A stretch of DNA of 64,000 nt from Pseudomonas sp. PIC25 (GCF_002286785.1 NZ_MUJY01000190.1:18554-82553), one strand, 5' to 3'; counted from the stretch's first letter, positions 8,645 to 17,077 are shown. The notes: generated by a model not told the origin, from the sequence alone. Numbers and translations: made by a program.

Positions 8645-9742
8645 TCAGCTGCGGCGGATGTTGTAGATATCCCGTTCGTTGACTTCCGCGTAGTCGGACA
8701 AGCGCTGGAGATAGGCCTTCTGCTGTTCCCAGACCTTGGTCGCCACCGGGTCGGCGGCGGCGGTGGCATCCACCACCTCGGCCGCGACTTCGCGCAGCTT
8801 GGCCAGCACTTCGTCGGGCAGGCGGCGCACATCCACGCCTTCCTTCTTCAACGTTTCCATCGCTTCCATGTTGCGCGCGTTGTAGTCATCCAGCATGTCG
8901 CCGTTGACGTCGCGGGCTGCCGCGCGAACGATGGCCTGCAGGTCCGCCGGCAGGGTTTCCCAGGCCTTGATGTTGACGTCCAGTTCGAAGGTGACGTTCG
9001 GCTCCTGCCAGCCCGGGGTGTAGTAGTACTTGGCAGCCTTGTGCAGGCCCAGGGCCAGGTCGTTGTACGGGCCGATCCACTCAGTGGCGTCGATGGCACC
9101 GGTCTGCAGGGCAGTGAAAATCTCGCCGGCCGGCATGTTGACCACGGTACCGCCCATGCGGGTCAGCACTTCGCCACCCAGGCCCGGGGTACGCATCTTC
9201 AGACCCTTGAAGTCGTCGACCGAGTTGATTTCCTTGTTGAACCAACCGGCGGTCTGCACGCCGGTGGCGCCACAGGCCATCGGCAGTACGCCGAACGGCT
9301 TGTACACCTCTTCCCACAGCTGGATGCCGCCGCCCTTATGCAGCCAGGCGTTCATTTCCTGGGCATTCGGACCGAACGGCAGGGCACAGAAGAACTGCGC
9401 GGCCGGGACCTTGCCTTTCCAGTAATAGGGAGCACCGTGCCCCATTTCGGCGGTGCCACGGGAAACCGCGTCGAAGACTTCAAGCGCCGGAACCAGTTCG
9501 CCAGCCGCGTAGACCTTGATCTTCAGGCGGCCGTTGCTCATTTCATCGACCAGCTTGGCGAAGCGTTCGGCCCCCACGCCGACACCGGGGAAGTTCTTCG
9601 GCCAGGAAGTGACCATCTTCCAGTTGAAGGTCTGACCAGTGCTTTGCTGTTCGCATGCGGTCTCGGTCTGCTTTTGGCAACCGGCCAGCGCAGTGGCGGC
9701 CAGACCGACCCCGGCGGCGGTGAGTATGTCGCGACGTTTCAT
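8645..9742 (-). CDS. TRAP transporter solute-binding lipoprotein, DctP/TakP type
   Basis: A 365-residue TRAP solute-binding protein. The N-terminus carries a twin-arginine-like KRRDIL, a hydrophobic stretch and a lipobox ending ALAGC, so it is probably Tat-exported and lipidated. Conserved blocks include WKMVTSWPKNFPG, a family-typical VYAAGELVPALEVFDAVSRG, and the ligand-Arg region LKMRTPGLGGEVL. These resemble the 2-oxo-acid-binding TakP group of Rhodobacter. AAGGAG is 6 nt upstream of the ATG. The gene is divergent from its presumed permease genes. The ligand (2-oxo or other monocarboxylic acid) is inferred. Confidence 0.88.
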   Translation of the reverse strand: MKRRDILTAAGVGLAATALAGCQKQTETACEQQSTGQTFNWKMVTSWPKNFPGVGVGAERFAKLVDEMSNGRLKIKVYAAGELVPALEVFDAVSRGTAEMGHGAPYYWKGKVPAAQFFCALPFGPNAQEMNAWLHKGGGIQLWEEVYKPFGVLPMACGATGVQTAGWFNKEINSVDDFKGLKMRTPGLGGEVLTRMGGTVVNMPAGEIFTALQTGAIDATEWIGPYNDLALGLHKAAKYYYTPGWQEPNVTFELDVNIKAWETLPADLQAIVRAAARDVNGDMLDDYNARNMEAMETLKKEGVDVRRLPDEVLAKLREVAAEVVDATAAADPVATKVWEQQKAYLQRLSDYAEVNERDIYNIRRS

Positions 9743-10089
9743 GCAGTACTCCTTGTTGTTGTAGTGGTCTGACCAACGGGATCACCGATGGACAAACGTG
9801 GCATTGCTAGCATACGGGGGACGTGACTCTCAAGCGTAGCCGGTACGACTAAAGTTGCAGCGGCATTGCTGCGATCACTTCGCCATGCCTAGAATCCCGC
9901 GCCGGCCGCGCGAAGAACCTTACTCGTAATGGCGGGCCGAGTCGCGCAGACAGACAGGAAAATACGTGCCATCGCTCAGTATGCGTGCTGCGGACATGGC
10001 ATTTTGGCGCCGCTGGATGCGGTACTACACCGTGGCGGCCCCACAAAGGCCGTCGTGTCCCCTTATCCATAAGAAAAAAAGGGCCCCCG
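9743..10089. other. Divergent promoter region of the TRAP transporter
   Basis: This 347-bp spacer separates the solute-binding gene (minus) from the two permease genes (plus). It holds a TGGTCTGACCA palindrome next to the binding-protein gene and no convincing sigma-54 site. No other gene is supported. Confidence 0.6.
9765..9775. promoter_or_regulatory. GntR/FadR-type operator candidate
   Basis: TGGTCTGACCA is a perfect 11-bp palindrome of the form TGGT-N3-ACCA, the half-site arrangement used by FadR-subfamily GntR repressors that often sense carboxylic acids. It lies 23 bp upstream of the solute-binding gene start, where a bound repressor would block transcription. No GntR gene is present in the window. 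Confidence 0.45.
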
Positions 10090-10635
10090 ATGTCCGATAA
10101 AGTCCCTCCCTTGCTCCGCGTCGCGCACGGGCTCGATGCGATCAACTCCCTGTTCGGCCGAGGCTGCGCCTGGCTGACCCTGTTCCTGGTCCTGGGCACG
10201 GCGGTAGTCGTGGTGTTGCGCTACGGCTTCGGCATCGGCGCGACCGCCCTCCAGGAGGCGGTGCTCTATGCCCATGCCCTGGTGTTCATGGGTGCCGCCG
10301 CCTGGACGCTGCAACGCGGCGCCCACGTGCGGGTGGACATCTTCTACCAGAAGTTTTCCGGACGCCGCCAGGCGCTGGTGGAGATCGTCGGCAACCTGCT
10401 GTTCCTGATCCCGGTGTGTCTGTTTCTCGGCTGGAACAGCTGGGACTACGTGACCACCTCCTGGGCGACCGCAGAGAAATCCAACGAGGCCGGCGGTCTC
10501 GCCTTCGTCTACCTGCAGAAGAGCATCATCCTGGTTCTGGTCGTCAGCCTGCTGCTGCAGAGCGTGGCCGAGCTGATCAAGGCCGGCTACCTGCTCACCG
10601 GCCGCCAGCCCGTCACGGAGGTGAAGCATGGCTGA
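10090..10635 (+). CDS. TRAP transporter small permease (DctQ family)
   Basis: A 181-residue integral membrane protein starting at the ATG at 10090 (MSDKVPPLLRVAHGLDA). An upstream in-frame ATG would add an unlikely Arg/Trp-rich leader. It has four hydrophobic segments, at roughly residues 20-42, 58-76, 96-118 and 140-162. The family block LQEAVLYAHALVFMGAAAWTL with RVDIFY after it is visible. DctQ scaffolds the large permease in the inner membrane. It overlaps the next gene by 8 bp, implying coupled translation. Confidence 0.9.
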   Translation: MSDKVPPLLRVAHGLDAINSLFGRGCAWLTLFLVLGTAVVVVLRYGFGIGATALQEAVLYAHALVFMGAAAWTLQRGAHVRVDIFYQKFSGRRQALVEIVGNLLFLIPVCLFLGWNSWDYVTTSWATAEKSNEAGGLAFVYLQKSIILVLVVSLLLQSVAELIKAGYLLTGRQPVTEVKHG

Positions 10636-12004
10636 GTTGATGGCGATCCTGCTGTTCGTCAGCATCTGCGTCGCGCTGATGGCAGGCTACCCGGTAGCCT
10701 TCACCCTTGGCGGCATGGCCCTGGCCTTCGCCGGTATCGGCGTCCTCACCGGCACCTTCGACGCCGGCTTCCTGCACGCCCTGCCGAACCGCCTGTTCGG
10801 CATCATGAACAACCAGACCATGCTGGCCGTGCCGCTGTTCGTGTTCATGGGGGTGATGCTGGAGAAATCACGGGTCGCGGAAGACCTGCTGGAATCCATG
10901 TCGCGGCTGTTCGGCACCCTGCGCGGCGGCCTGGCCATCTCCGTCTGCGTGGTCGGTGCGCTGCTCGCCGCCAGCACCGGCATTGTCGGCGCCACCGTGG
11001 TAACCATGGGCCTGCTGGCGCTGCCGACCATGCTGCGCCGCGGCTACGACCCGGCGGTGGCCACCGGCACCCTGGCGGCCACCGGTACCCTGGGCCAGAT
11101 CATCCCGCCGTCGATCATCCTGGTCCTGCTCGGCGACGTGATGTCCAGCGCCTACCAGCAGGCCCAGTTGAAGATGGGCATCTACTCGCCGAAGACCGTT
11201 TCCGTGGGCGACCTGTTCGTCGGCGCGCTGATTCCCGGCCTGGTGCTGGTCGGCCTGTACATCCTCTACCTGATCTTCGTTGCCGTGACCCAGCCGAAGA
11301 AGCTGCCGGCCCTGCCCCAGGAAGAACTCGGCCCGATCGAATGGGGCAAGCTGTTCAGCGCCCTGATGCCGCCGCTGATCCTGATCGCCGCCGTGCTCGG
11401 CTCGATCCTCGCCGGCTACGCCACGCCCACCGAGGCAGCGGCGCTCGGCGCCCTCGGCGCGATGCTGCTGGCGCTGCTCAAGCGCAAGCTGAGCCTCACA
11501 CAGCTTCGCGAAGTCGCCTATGGCACTACCGAGATCACCTCGATGGTGTTCCTGATCCTGATCGGCGCCTCGCTGTTCTCCCTGGTGTTCCGTGGTTTCG
11601 GCGGCGAAGTGCTGATCGAGGACGTGTTCGAGCAACTGCCCGGCGGCGTGTTCGGCGCCTTCTTCGTGGTGATGCTGGTGATCTTCCTGCTCGGCTTCAT
11701 CCTCGACTTCATCGAGATCACCTTCGTCGTCGTGCCCATCGTCGGCCCGGTGCTGCTGGCCATGGGCCTGGACCCGGTATGGCTCGGCGTGATGATCGCG
11801 CTGAACCTGCAGACCTCGTTCCTCACGCCGCCCTTCGGCTTCTCGCTGTTCTACCTGCGCGGGGTCACGCCCAGCTCGGTGCCGACCAGCACCATGTACA
11901 AGGGCGTGGTGCCGTTCATCCTGATCCAGCTCGGCATGCTGGTGATCGCCTACCTCTGGCCGTCGATCATCACCTGGCTACCGAGTGTGGTGTACGCCAA
12001 GTGA
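10628..12004 (+). CDS. TRAP transporter large permease (DctM family)
   Basis: A 458-residue membrane protein with about a dozen transmembrane segments that moves the substrate using a sodium gradient. Family hallmarks are the early NNQTMLAVPLFVFMGVMLEKS block, GTLGQIIPPSIILVLLGD with its Pro-Pro helix break, and ATPTEAAALGALGA. Together with the adjacent small permease and the divergent binding protein it makes a complete TRAP system. A strong terminator follows. Confidence 0.95.
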   Translation: MAELMAILLFVSICVALMAGYPVAFTLGGMALAFAGIGVLTGTFDAGFLHALPNRLFGIMNNQTMLAVPLFVFMGVMLEKSRVAEDLLESMSRLFGTLRGGLAISVCVVGALLAASTGIVGATVVTMGLLALPTMLRRGYDPAVATGTLAATGTLGQIIPPSIILVLLGDVMSSAYQQAQLKMGIYSPKTVSVGDLFVGALIPGLVLVGLYILYLIFVAVTQPKKLPALPQEELGPIEWGKLFSALMPPLILIAAVLGSILAGYATPTEAAALGALGAMLLALLKRKLSLTQLREVAYGTTEITSMVFLILIGASLFSLVFRGFGGEVLIEDVFEQLPGGVFGAFFVVMLVIFLLGFILDFIEITFVVVPIVGPVLLAMGLDPVWLGVMIALNLQTSFLTPPFGFSLFYLRGVTPSSVPTSTMYKGVVPFILIQLGMLVIAYLWPSIITWLPSVVYAK

Positions 12005-12009
12005 CACAA

Positions 12010-12036
12010 GAAAAGGGCCGCTCAGCGGCCCTTTTC
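12010..12036 (+). terminator. Rho-independent terminator after TRAP permease
   Basis: GAAAAGGGCCGCT and AGCGGCCCTTTTC form a nearly perfect 12-bp stem with a one-base centre, flanked by A and T runs. It is bidirectional in form and serves the plus-strand TRAP genes and perhaps the convergent gspB. Confidence 0.9.
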
Positions 12037-12053
12037 ATTTTCCGCTCCCCGCC

Positions 12054-12803
12054 TCAATTCAAACGCAGCCAGTAGCGCCCGTTCCGGTAGGTGAACACCA
12101 GGCCGTCGCGGGTGATCTGTTGCAGGTGCAGCTCGGCGTTCAACGCATCGCCCTCACGCAGCGTCCGGCCGCTGACGCGGATGAAACGCGACGACGGGTT
12201 CGCCGAATAGACATGGGCGTTGAATGCCATGTCGCGCAACTGTTTCTGAATCGCCGAGGGCAGCTTCTTCCAGTGCTGTGCATCGCCCAGCTCGTCCGCC
12301 GACGCTTCGACCGCATCCGCAGGAGGCGAGACGGCAACCGGCGGCGCTACCTGCCCTTGTGCCGGCGCAGATACGGCCGCCGGGACACGTCCGGCCCGCA
12401 CCGGTAATTCGAGGGCCAGCGGCGCGGCCTGGGTTTCTTCGTCCTCGACCTGGATGCGCACCCCGACCATCCCTTGCAACGTGGCCGCTCCCGGTGCGGA
12501 CTCTGCGGGCGAAGCGGGTTCGTCGATCACGGCTGTCGGAGCCAGAGGCGGAGCTTCCTTCGCGACGGACGCCATCGGCACGGGTGCGGGTGCAACCGGT
12601 TCATCCGGTGGGCTGCGCAACAACCATGCGGCCAGGCTCGCCAGCAGCGCGCCCGCGGCCAGCAGCGCCAGCCCTTTCCAATGGCGGTCCTCCATTCGCT
12701 GCTGGTGCAGCTCGACGAATTCCTGCTGGGTATCGATGTGCGGAACGTCACTGCGGGTCCGCAGGCTTTCCGAATGCTTGAGGGCGTTGAGGATGTAGGA
12801 CAT
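12054..12803 (-). CDS. gspB: Type II secretion protein GspB (ExeB-like)
   Basis: A 249-residue protein starting with the family-typical MSYILNALKHSESLR. A single membrane anchor is at about residues 44-64, followed by a Pro/Ala-rich periplasmic linker. The C-terminal T2SSB domain spans roughly residues 180-249, from LPSAIQKQLRDMAFNAHVYS to GRYWLRLN. In Aeromonas and Vibrio, GspB forms a complex with GspA that opens peptidoglycan and helps place the secretin. It lies 3 bp after gspA, with GGGAG in the right place, so the two are cotranscribed. The main gsp operon is 11 kb away. Confidence 0.88.
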   Translation of the reverse strand: MSYILNALKHSESLRTRSDVPHIDTQQEFVELHQQRMEDRHWKGLALLAAGALLASLAAWLLRSPPDEPVAPAPVPMASVAKEAPPLAPTAVIDEPASPAESAPGAATLQGMVGVRIQVEDEETQAAPLALELPVRAGRVPAAVSAPAQGQVAPPVAVSPPADAVEASADELGDAQHWKKLPSAIQKQLRDMAFNAHVYSANPSSRFIRVSGRTLREGDALNAELHLQQITRDGLVFTYRNGRYWLRLN

Positions 12804-12806
12804 GGG

Positions 12807-14555
12807 TCACTCCCATTCTGACTCCGTGGCCGTCAGCCGCGGGATGTCCGGCTCGGTCAGGGCACTCAGCTGGATCAGCGTCTGCGGCCCCACCACCGCG
12901 TCGGTGACCAACTGGTAATGGTGCTGGAAGGACAGCACCAGCAATTGCAGTTCCTCGTCGTAGCGCTCGCCCTTCAAGGCGCGCGGCGGCCGCTTCTGCA
13001 ACTGTGCGAAACGCTGGTCGAGCCACCCCACCAGGGGGCTGCTGGCCTCCGGACGCAACGGTGCCTGGTAACCCGGCGGCAAGCGCCAGAGCACCAGTTG
13101 ACGATCGTTCAACCAGACGCGCAGCTCGGCCAGGTCGACCTCGCGGTTCTCCCCGGCGACCTCCAGGGTGGCGACACCGGTCTGGGTATCGATGCGCAGC
13201 AGGGTGGCGAAGAATCGCTGCCCCACCGAGTTGTTCAGGCTGACCACCGCCGGCTGGTTCAACTTGAGCAGTTCGTCCAGGTCCACTGGCTGCAACAGGC
13301 AACCGAGCTGATGGCTGCGGGCGAAGCGACAGACCACCGGTGCCGAGGTCGGGTCATAGGCGATCCCCCAGGCACGGAACAGCGCCTGATAAGCCATCGG
13401 CTCGGTGGCGGCGAGATCGGTGCCCTCGGGCCAGTGCCAGTCACCCGGGCCGCTGCGCGAAGGCATCGGTTCGGAGGACGCGGGCGTCAGTCCCTCGGCA
13501 GGTCCCGCCGCAGTCGGCTCCAGCGAGGCGACCAGCAGGTCCGGCTCGACCTCCGGTACGGAAACCGGCGCCACGCTCGCTTCCGGTACCGGGGCGGGCA
13601 TGGCGGCCGGCGCGGGCGTCTCCTGGCCAGGCAGATGCACCAGGGCAGCGATGTCGCGCCCACCCGGATAGAGAAAGCCGGCCAGCAACAGCACCAGGAG
13701 AAACAGCGAAAACAGCGCCATCCGCCAGACCGGCATCGGCCTCGGACGGCTGCCCAGGACCTCACGCGCCGCCTGATTGACGATCCGCCAGCCGACCTTG
13801 TTGCGGCGCTCGACGAAAGCACCGAGCAAGGCGCGGTCGCAGAGAATGTTCACCATTCGCGGCACGCCACGGGTCAGCCGGTGCAACCGGCGCAGCGCGG
13901 CACGGCTGAACAGCGGCGCATCACTGCCGCCCACCGCCAGGCGGTGGCTGACGTAGGCATCCAGCTCGGCGCGGGTCAGCGCGTTGAGGTGATAGCGCGC
14001 GGTGATGCGCTGGTCGAGCTGGCGCAGTTCCGGCCGGGCCAGCTTGTCCAGCAGCTCCGGCTGGCCGATCAGGATGATTTGCAGGAGCTTCTGGCTGCTG
14101 GTTTCCAGGTTGGTCAGCAGGCGGATCTGCTCCAGCACGTCGAGGCCGAGGTTCTGAGCCTCGTCGATGATCAGCACGGTGTTCACACCACGGGCATGGG
14201 CCGCCAACAGGTGCGCATTGAGGGCGTCGATGTAGCCCTTGATGCGGTTGCGGCTGTGCTGGTAGTCGATCTTCAACTCGTCGCAGATCGCTTCCAGCAG
14301 CTCGGTGATGCCGTACTTCGGGTTGAGGATGAAGGCCACTTCGGTCGAGACCGGCAACTGTTCGAGCAGGCAGCGGCAGACAGTGGTCTTGCCTGTACCG
14401 ACATCGCCGGTGAGCAGCACGAAACCACCGTTGCAATTGATGCCGTAGAGCAGGTTGGCCAGGGCTTCGCGGTGCTGTGCGCTGAGGTACAGGTAGCGTG
14501 GGTCCGGGGCGATGGTGAAGGGCAGTTCGGTGAAGCCGAAATAGTGACTGTACAT
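12807..14555 (-). CDS. gspA: Type II secretion AAA ATPase GspA (ExeA-like)
   Basis: A 582-residue inner-membrane protein starting at MYSHYFGFTELPFTIAPDP, the usual ExeA N-terminus. A longer frame upstream runs into a repeat element and lacks family sequence. The cytoplasmic AAA domain has Walker A GDVGTGKTT (about residue 50) and Walker B VLIIDEAQNL. A membrane segment lies near residue 280 (MALFSLFLLVLLLAGF). The periplasmic half has a C39-peptidase-like fold region and a C-terminal peptidoglycan-binding type domain (FQHHYQLVTDAVVGPQTL). It probably works with GspB in secretin assembly. Confidence 0.9.
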   Translation of the reverse strand: MYSHYFGFTELPFTIAPDPRYLYLSAQHREALANLLYGINCNGGFVLLTGDVGTGKTTVCRCLLEQLPVSTEVAFILNPKYGITELLEAICDELKIDYQHSRNRIKGYIDALNAHLLAAHARGVNTVLIIDEAQNLGLDVLEQIRLLTNLETSSQKLLQIILIGQPELLDKLARPELRQLDQRITARYHLNALTRAELDAYVSHRLAVGGSDAPLFSRAALRRLHRLTRGVPRMVNILCDRALLGAFVERRNKVGWRIVNQAAREVLGSRPRPMPVWRMALFSLFLLVLLLAGFLYPGGRDIAALVHLPGQETPAPAAMPAPVPEASVAPVSVPEVEPDLLVASLEPTAAGPAEGLTPASSEPMPSRSGPGDWHWPEGTDLAATEPMAYQALFRAWGIAYDPTSAPVVCRFARSHQLGCLLQPVDLDELLKLNQPAVVSLNNSVGQRFFATLLRIDTQTGVATLEVAGENREVDLAELRVWLNDRQLVLWRLPPGYQAPLRPEASSPLVGWLDQRFAQLQKRPPRALKGERYDEELQLLVLSFQHHYQLVTDAVVGPQTLIQLSALTEPDIPRLTATESEWE

Positions 14556-14578
14556 GGCGATGTACCTCGCACGTCTAT

Positions 14579-14714
14579 CAGGCCATTGAAAAACTACCTG
14601 CGTTGCCGATAAGGCGTTAAAAACAGCCTCGGATGCGAGCCCAGTCAAAATGCTCTTTTACAGCACGTAAACTGCGCTTTCTCGGCTGCCTCGCCTACGT
14701 TTTTCAACGGCCTG
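14579..14714. mobile_element. MITE-like palindromic element A
   Basis: The terminal inverted repeats are CAGGCCATTGAAAAACTA on the left and, read as reverse complement, CAGGCCGTTGAAAAACGTA on the right, enclosing 136 bp with no coding capacity. The centre has AATGCTC, TTTACAGCACGTAAA and CGCTTTCTC. A second element at 39331-39475 shares the CGTTAAAAA block and this core but has different ends. No target duplication is obvious. It sits between gspA and the divergent regulator and may carry promoter or terminator signals for either. Confidence 0.6.
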
Positions 14715-14900
14715 CTACAGCTGACTATAGAGGCCCGAGGTGCGGTTTCCAGTTCGTTACAGTGCATCCGATGAGTGGTGGCGCCGCGCCATACCTTTCG
14801 TCGTCAAGACAGGCGACTGTCACCGCTGATCTACACTCAAGCATGGGGCGCACCGGCTCGCATGAGCTTCTTTAGGCCAAGTGTTTCAAGGACTTAACAA

Positions 14901-16259
14901 ATGTCCGCGACAGCCCGTCCATTGCCAGAATCACCCCGCCGCGCCCTTCTTCTCGATCTGCCCGGCGATGAACATCTGCATGCAGATTTGCAGATTCCAG
15001 ATTGGGTCTTCGATCGCGCCAACGGCACCGCCATGGCCCAGTCGCTGCTCAAGCAGCACACCTACCGCGTGGGTGTCGCCCTGCTGCGCGGGGTCAACGA
15101 GGAACGCTACGAACAGCTCGAGGAACTCCTGGCCGCCGACGAGCATGTCTCCTGGCTCGCCCTGACCCGCCCGGAAGACCTGCAGAACCTCGACTTCCGC
15201 CGCCTGATCTACGAGCACTTCTACGACTATTTCACCCTGCCGCTGAGCGACAACACCCACCTCAAGTGCGCCCTCGGCCACCTGCACGGCATGTCCCGGC
15301 TCCGCGATCTGGAGCAGAACGTGCTGATGCCGGTGGAAGAGTTCCACATGGTCGGCGGCAGCAAGCAGTTCCTGGCGATCTTCGACCAGATCCGCCGGGT
15401 CTCCGCCGTCGATGCGCCGGTGCTGATCCGGGGCGAGACCGGCGTTGGCAAGGAAATGATCGCCCGTGCCATCCACCAGCGCTCCCAGCAACGTAGCGGG
15501 CCCTTCGTCGCGGTGAACTGCGGCGCGCTGCCGGAAACACTGATCCATGCCGAGTTGTTCGGCTACGAGAAGGGCTCCTTCACCGGCGCCTACAAGCGCA
15601 AGATCGGGCGCATCGAGGCCGCGCAGAACGGCACCATCTTCCTCGACGAGATCGGCGACCTGCCGCCGCAGTTGCAGGTCTACCTGTTGCGCTTTCTCGA
15701 ACAGAAGACCATCGAGCGCCTCGGCGGCAACCAGAGTTTGACCAGCAACGCGCGGGTGATCGCCGCCACCCACGCCAACCTGGAACGCGCCGTCGACGAG
15801 GGACGCTTCCGCGAGGACCTCTACTACCGCCTCAACGTGCTCAATATCAATGTCCCGCGCCTGGCCGAACGCGGCAGCGACATCGAGCTGCTGGCGCTCT
15901 ACTTCCTGCACAAGTTCGGCAAGGAATACGGCACCAGCGCACGCGGCTTCACCCGCCAGGCCATGTCCGCCATGCTGCAATACAAATGGCCGGGGAATGT
16001 CCGGGAAATGATCAACCGCATCCGCCGCGCCCTGGTGATGAGCGAAAACCGCATGATCACGCCGAAGGACCTCGGCCTGGAGGAAAGCAAGCCGGAGGAA
16101 AAGGTGGTCCCCCTCGAACAAGCACGCGCCCATGCCGAAGAACTCGCGGTGCGCAGTTGCCTGGGCCACGCCATGAACAATGTCTCGCAGGCCGCCAAGA
16201 TGCTCGGCGTTTCCCGCGTCACGCTCTACCGCATGATGGAGAAGTACGGCATCCGCTAG
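14901..16259 (+). CDS. VpsR-like enhancer-binding transcriptional regulator
   Basis: A 452-residue regulator. Residues 1-140 form a degenerate receiver-like sensor without a clear phospho-Asp. The AAA+ domain follows, with Walker A GETGVGKE at 178-185, LFLDE-type Walker B at about 247, and the sigma-54 loop at 225-230 reading GSFTGA instead of GAFTGA. The C-terminal Fis-type helix-turn-helix is NNVSQAAKMLGVSRVTLYRMMEK. The architecture resembles VpsR and FleQ, enhancer-binding proteins known to bind c-di-GMP, and VpsR can act with sigma-70. It is divergent from gspAB and 0.95 kb upstream of the riboswitch-controlled protease, so it may regulate both. That is inference. Confidence 0.85.
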   Translation: MSATARPLPESPRRALLLDLPGDEHLHADLQIPDWVFDRANGTAMAQSLLKQHTYRVGVALLRGVNEERYEQLEELLAADEHVSWLALTRPEDLQNLDFRRLIYEHFYDYFTLPLSDNTHLKCALGHLHGMSRLRDLEQNVLMPVEEFHMVGGSKQFLAIFDQIRRVSAVDAPVLIRGETGVGKEMIARAIHQRSQQRSGPFVAVNCGALPETLIHAELFGYEKGSFTGAYKRKIGRIEAAQNGTIFLDEIGDLPPQLQVYLLRFLEQKTIERLGGNQSLTSNARVIAATHANLERAVDEGRFREDLYYRLNVLNINVPRLAERGSDIELLALYFLHKFGKEYGTSARGFTRQAMSAMLQYKWPGNVREMINRIRRALVMSENRMITPKDLGLEESKPEEKVVPLEQARAHAEELAVRSCLGHAMNNVSQAAKMLGVSRVTLYRMMEKYGIR

Positions 16260-16438
16260 TCAAGATGCCTGTAAGCCGGGTGCAACAAATCCACCGCCGC
16301 CTCTCCCCCGCTCTCGCCAAAAGCCTTGTCGATCAAGGCGATACGGCGATGGCGCGGCCTTTGCTATTCATTCTTCACCCCTGACTCGAACGATTCGGTC
16401 AGGTAATCGCGGCAGCGCTCTTTTCGGAGCAACCCGTC
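16260..16438. other. Spacer with a stem-loop after the regulator gene
   Basis: GCCTTG and CAAGGC (16323-16339) form a hairpin without a T-run. A 39-codon frame at 16265-16384 has no ribosome-binding site or recognisable sequence, and I do not call it. Confidence 0.4.
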
Positions 16439-16687
16439 ATGATCGAAAGCGGACGCAGGTCATCCGACCATCCACCGCCGGCCTCAACCGGTCGATGCGA
16501 CGCCGGGTCGAACACCGGGAAAACGGACAACAACGGTCTGACCGTTTTTCCCCTGTTCGGCGACGCCCCCTTCCTCGCCTGGCAACATCTGCATCGCAAG
16601 ACGCGGGTCCTGCAGCATATCCACCCCAGCGGCAAACCGGTGATCCTGCTGTGGGACGAAGTCGACGACACCGACCTGCTGCCCTGA
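16439..16687 (+). CDS. Small hypothetical protein, 82 residues
   Basis: I do not recognise this protein. A GGAG lies 9 nt before the ATG. The second half (LTVFPLFGDAPFLAWQHLHRK onward, ending in the acidic WDEVDDTDLLP) has a strongly GC-biased third codon position like neighbouring real genes. The first ~30 residues look less gene-like, so the start could be further in. It has no signal peptide or membrane segment and is probably cytoplasmic. It lies between the VpsR-like regulator and the protease leader. Confidence 0.5.
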   Translation: MIESGRRSSDHPPPASTGRCDAGSNTGKTDNNGLTVFPLFGDAPFLAWQHLHRKTRVLQHIHPSGKPVILLWDEVDDTDLLP

Positions 16688-17037
16688 GCGCAATGTGACC
16701 GCCCTCACGATCCCTGCATCGAGGGGATGAGCGGTCGTTTCCCCTTATCAACTGTTCATTTTTTAACCAGATGCTCTAGCGTCGCCGTTTCGCTTGTTCG
16801 ACGAAAAAGTTCCAGATCATTTTTTAACCAAACGAAGCGGCACCTATGCCATATATGTATAAAAAATGATCAAACCCCATGATAGATTCCGCACCCATTA
16901 CGCATGTACGCAAAACTGAACACCGCGAATGCGTATGTGAAACAGGAAATTCCCCGCTGCTTCGGCAGTGAACACTGAGGTTTTCAAGGTCGGATTTCGG
17001 GCGTCAAAGCCTGCACCCTGATCGAGGGGCTTTAACC
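16688..17037. other. AT-rich upstream region of the riboswitch-metalloprotease unit
   Basis: Non-coding and clearly AT-richer than its surroundings between about 16750 and 16930. It contains the TCATTTTTTAACCA repeats and a TATGTATAAAAAATG stretch that could supply a -10 region, giving a leader of roughly 300 nt before the metalloprotease start. No gene is seen. Confidence 0.5.
16756..16872. promoter_or_regulatory. Repeated AT-rich motif, possible operator array
   Basis: TCATTTTTTAACCA occurs twice in direct orientation (16756-16769 and 16817-16830, start-to-start 61 bp). An inverted partial copy, TAAAAAATGATC, lies at 16860-16871. A 14-bp perfect repeat is unusual here, and 61 bp is close to six helical turns, so a protein could bind cooperatively on one DNA face. 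The binder is unknown; the nearby VpsR-like regulator is one candidate. Confidence 0.45.
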
Positions 17038-17053
17038 GGGTAGTTCGCTACCC
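17038..17053 (+). promoter_or_regulatory. UUCG-tetraloop hairpin in the protease leader
   Basis: GGGTAG, loop TTCG, CTACCC: a perfect six-pair stem with an extra-stable tetraloop, 40 nt upstream of the riboswitch core. It is not followed by a T-run, so it is more likely a structural or 5'-stabilising element than a terminator. Confidence 0.5.
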
Positions 17054-17077
17054 CTGTTGTAACAGCAAGACAGAAAG

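Noticed and set aside
9790..9990. RpoN promoter for the TRAP genes
   Set aside because: TGGCATTGCTAGCAT has only 8 bases between GG and GC. No other acceptable site was seen.
16265..16384. 39-codon open frame after the regulator gene
   Set aside because: No ribosome-binding site and no coding bias; it overlaps a hairpin.
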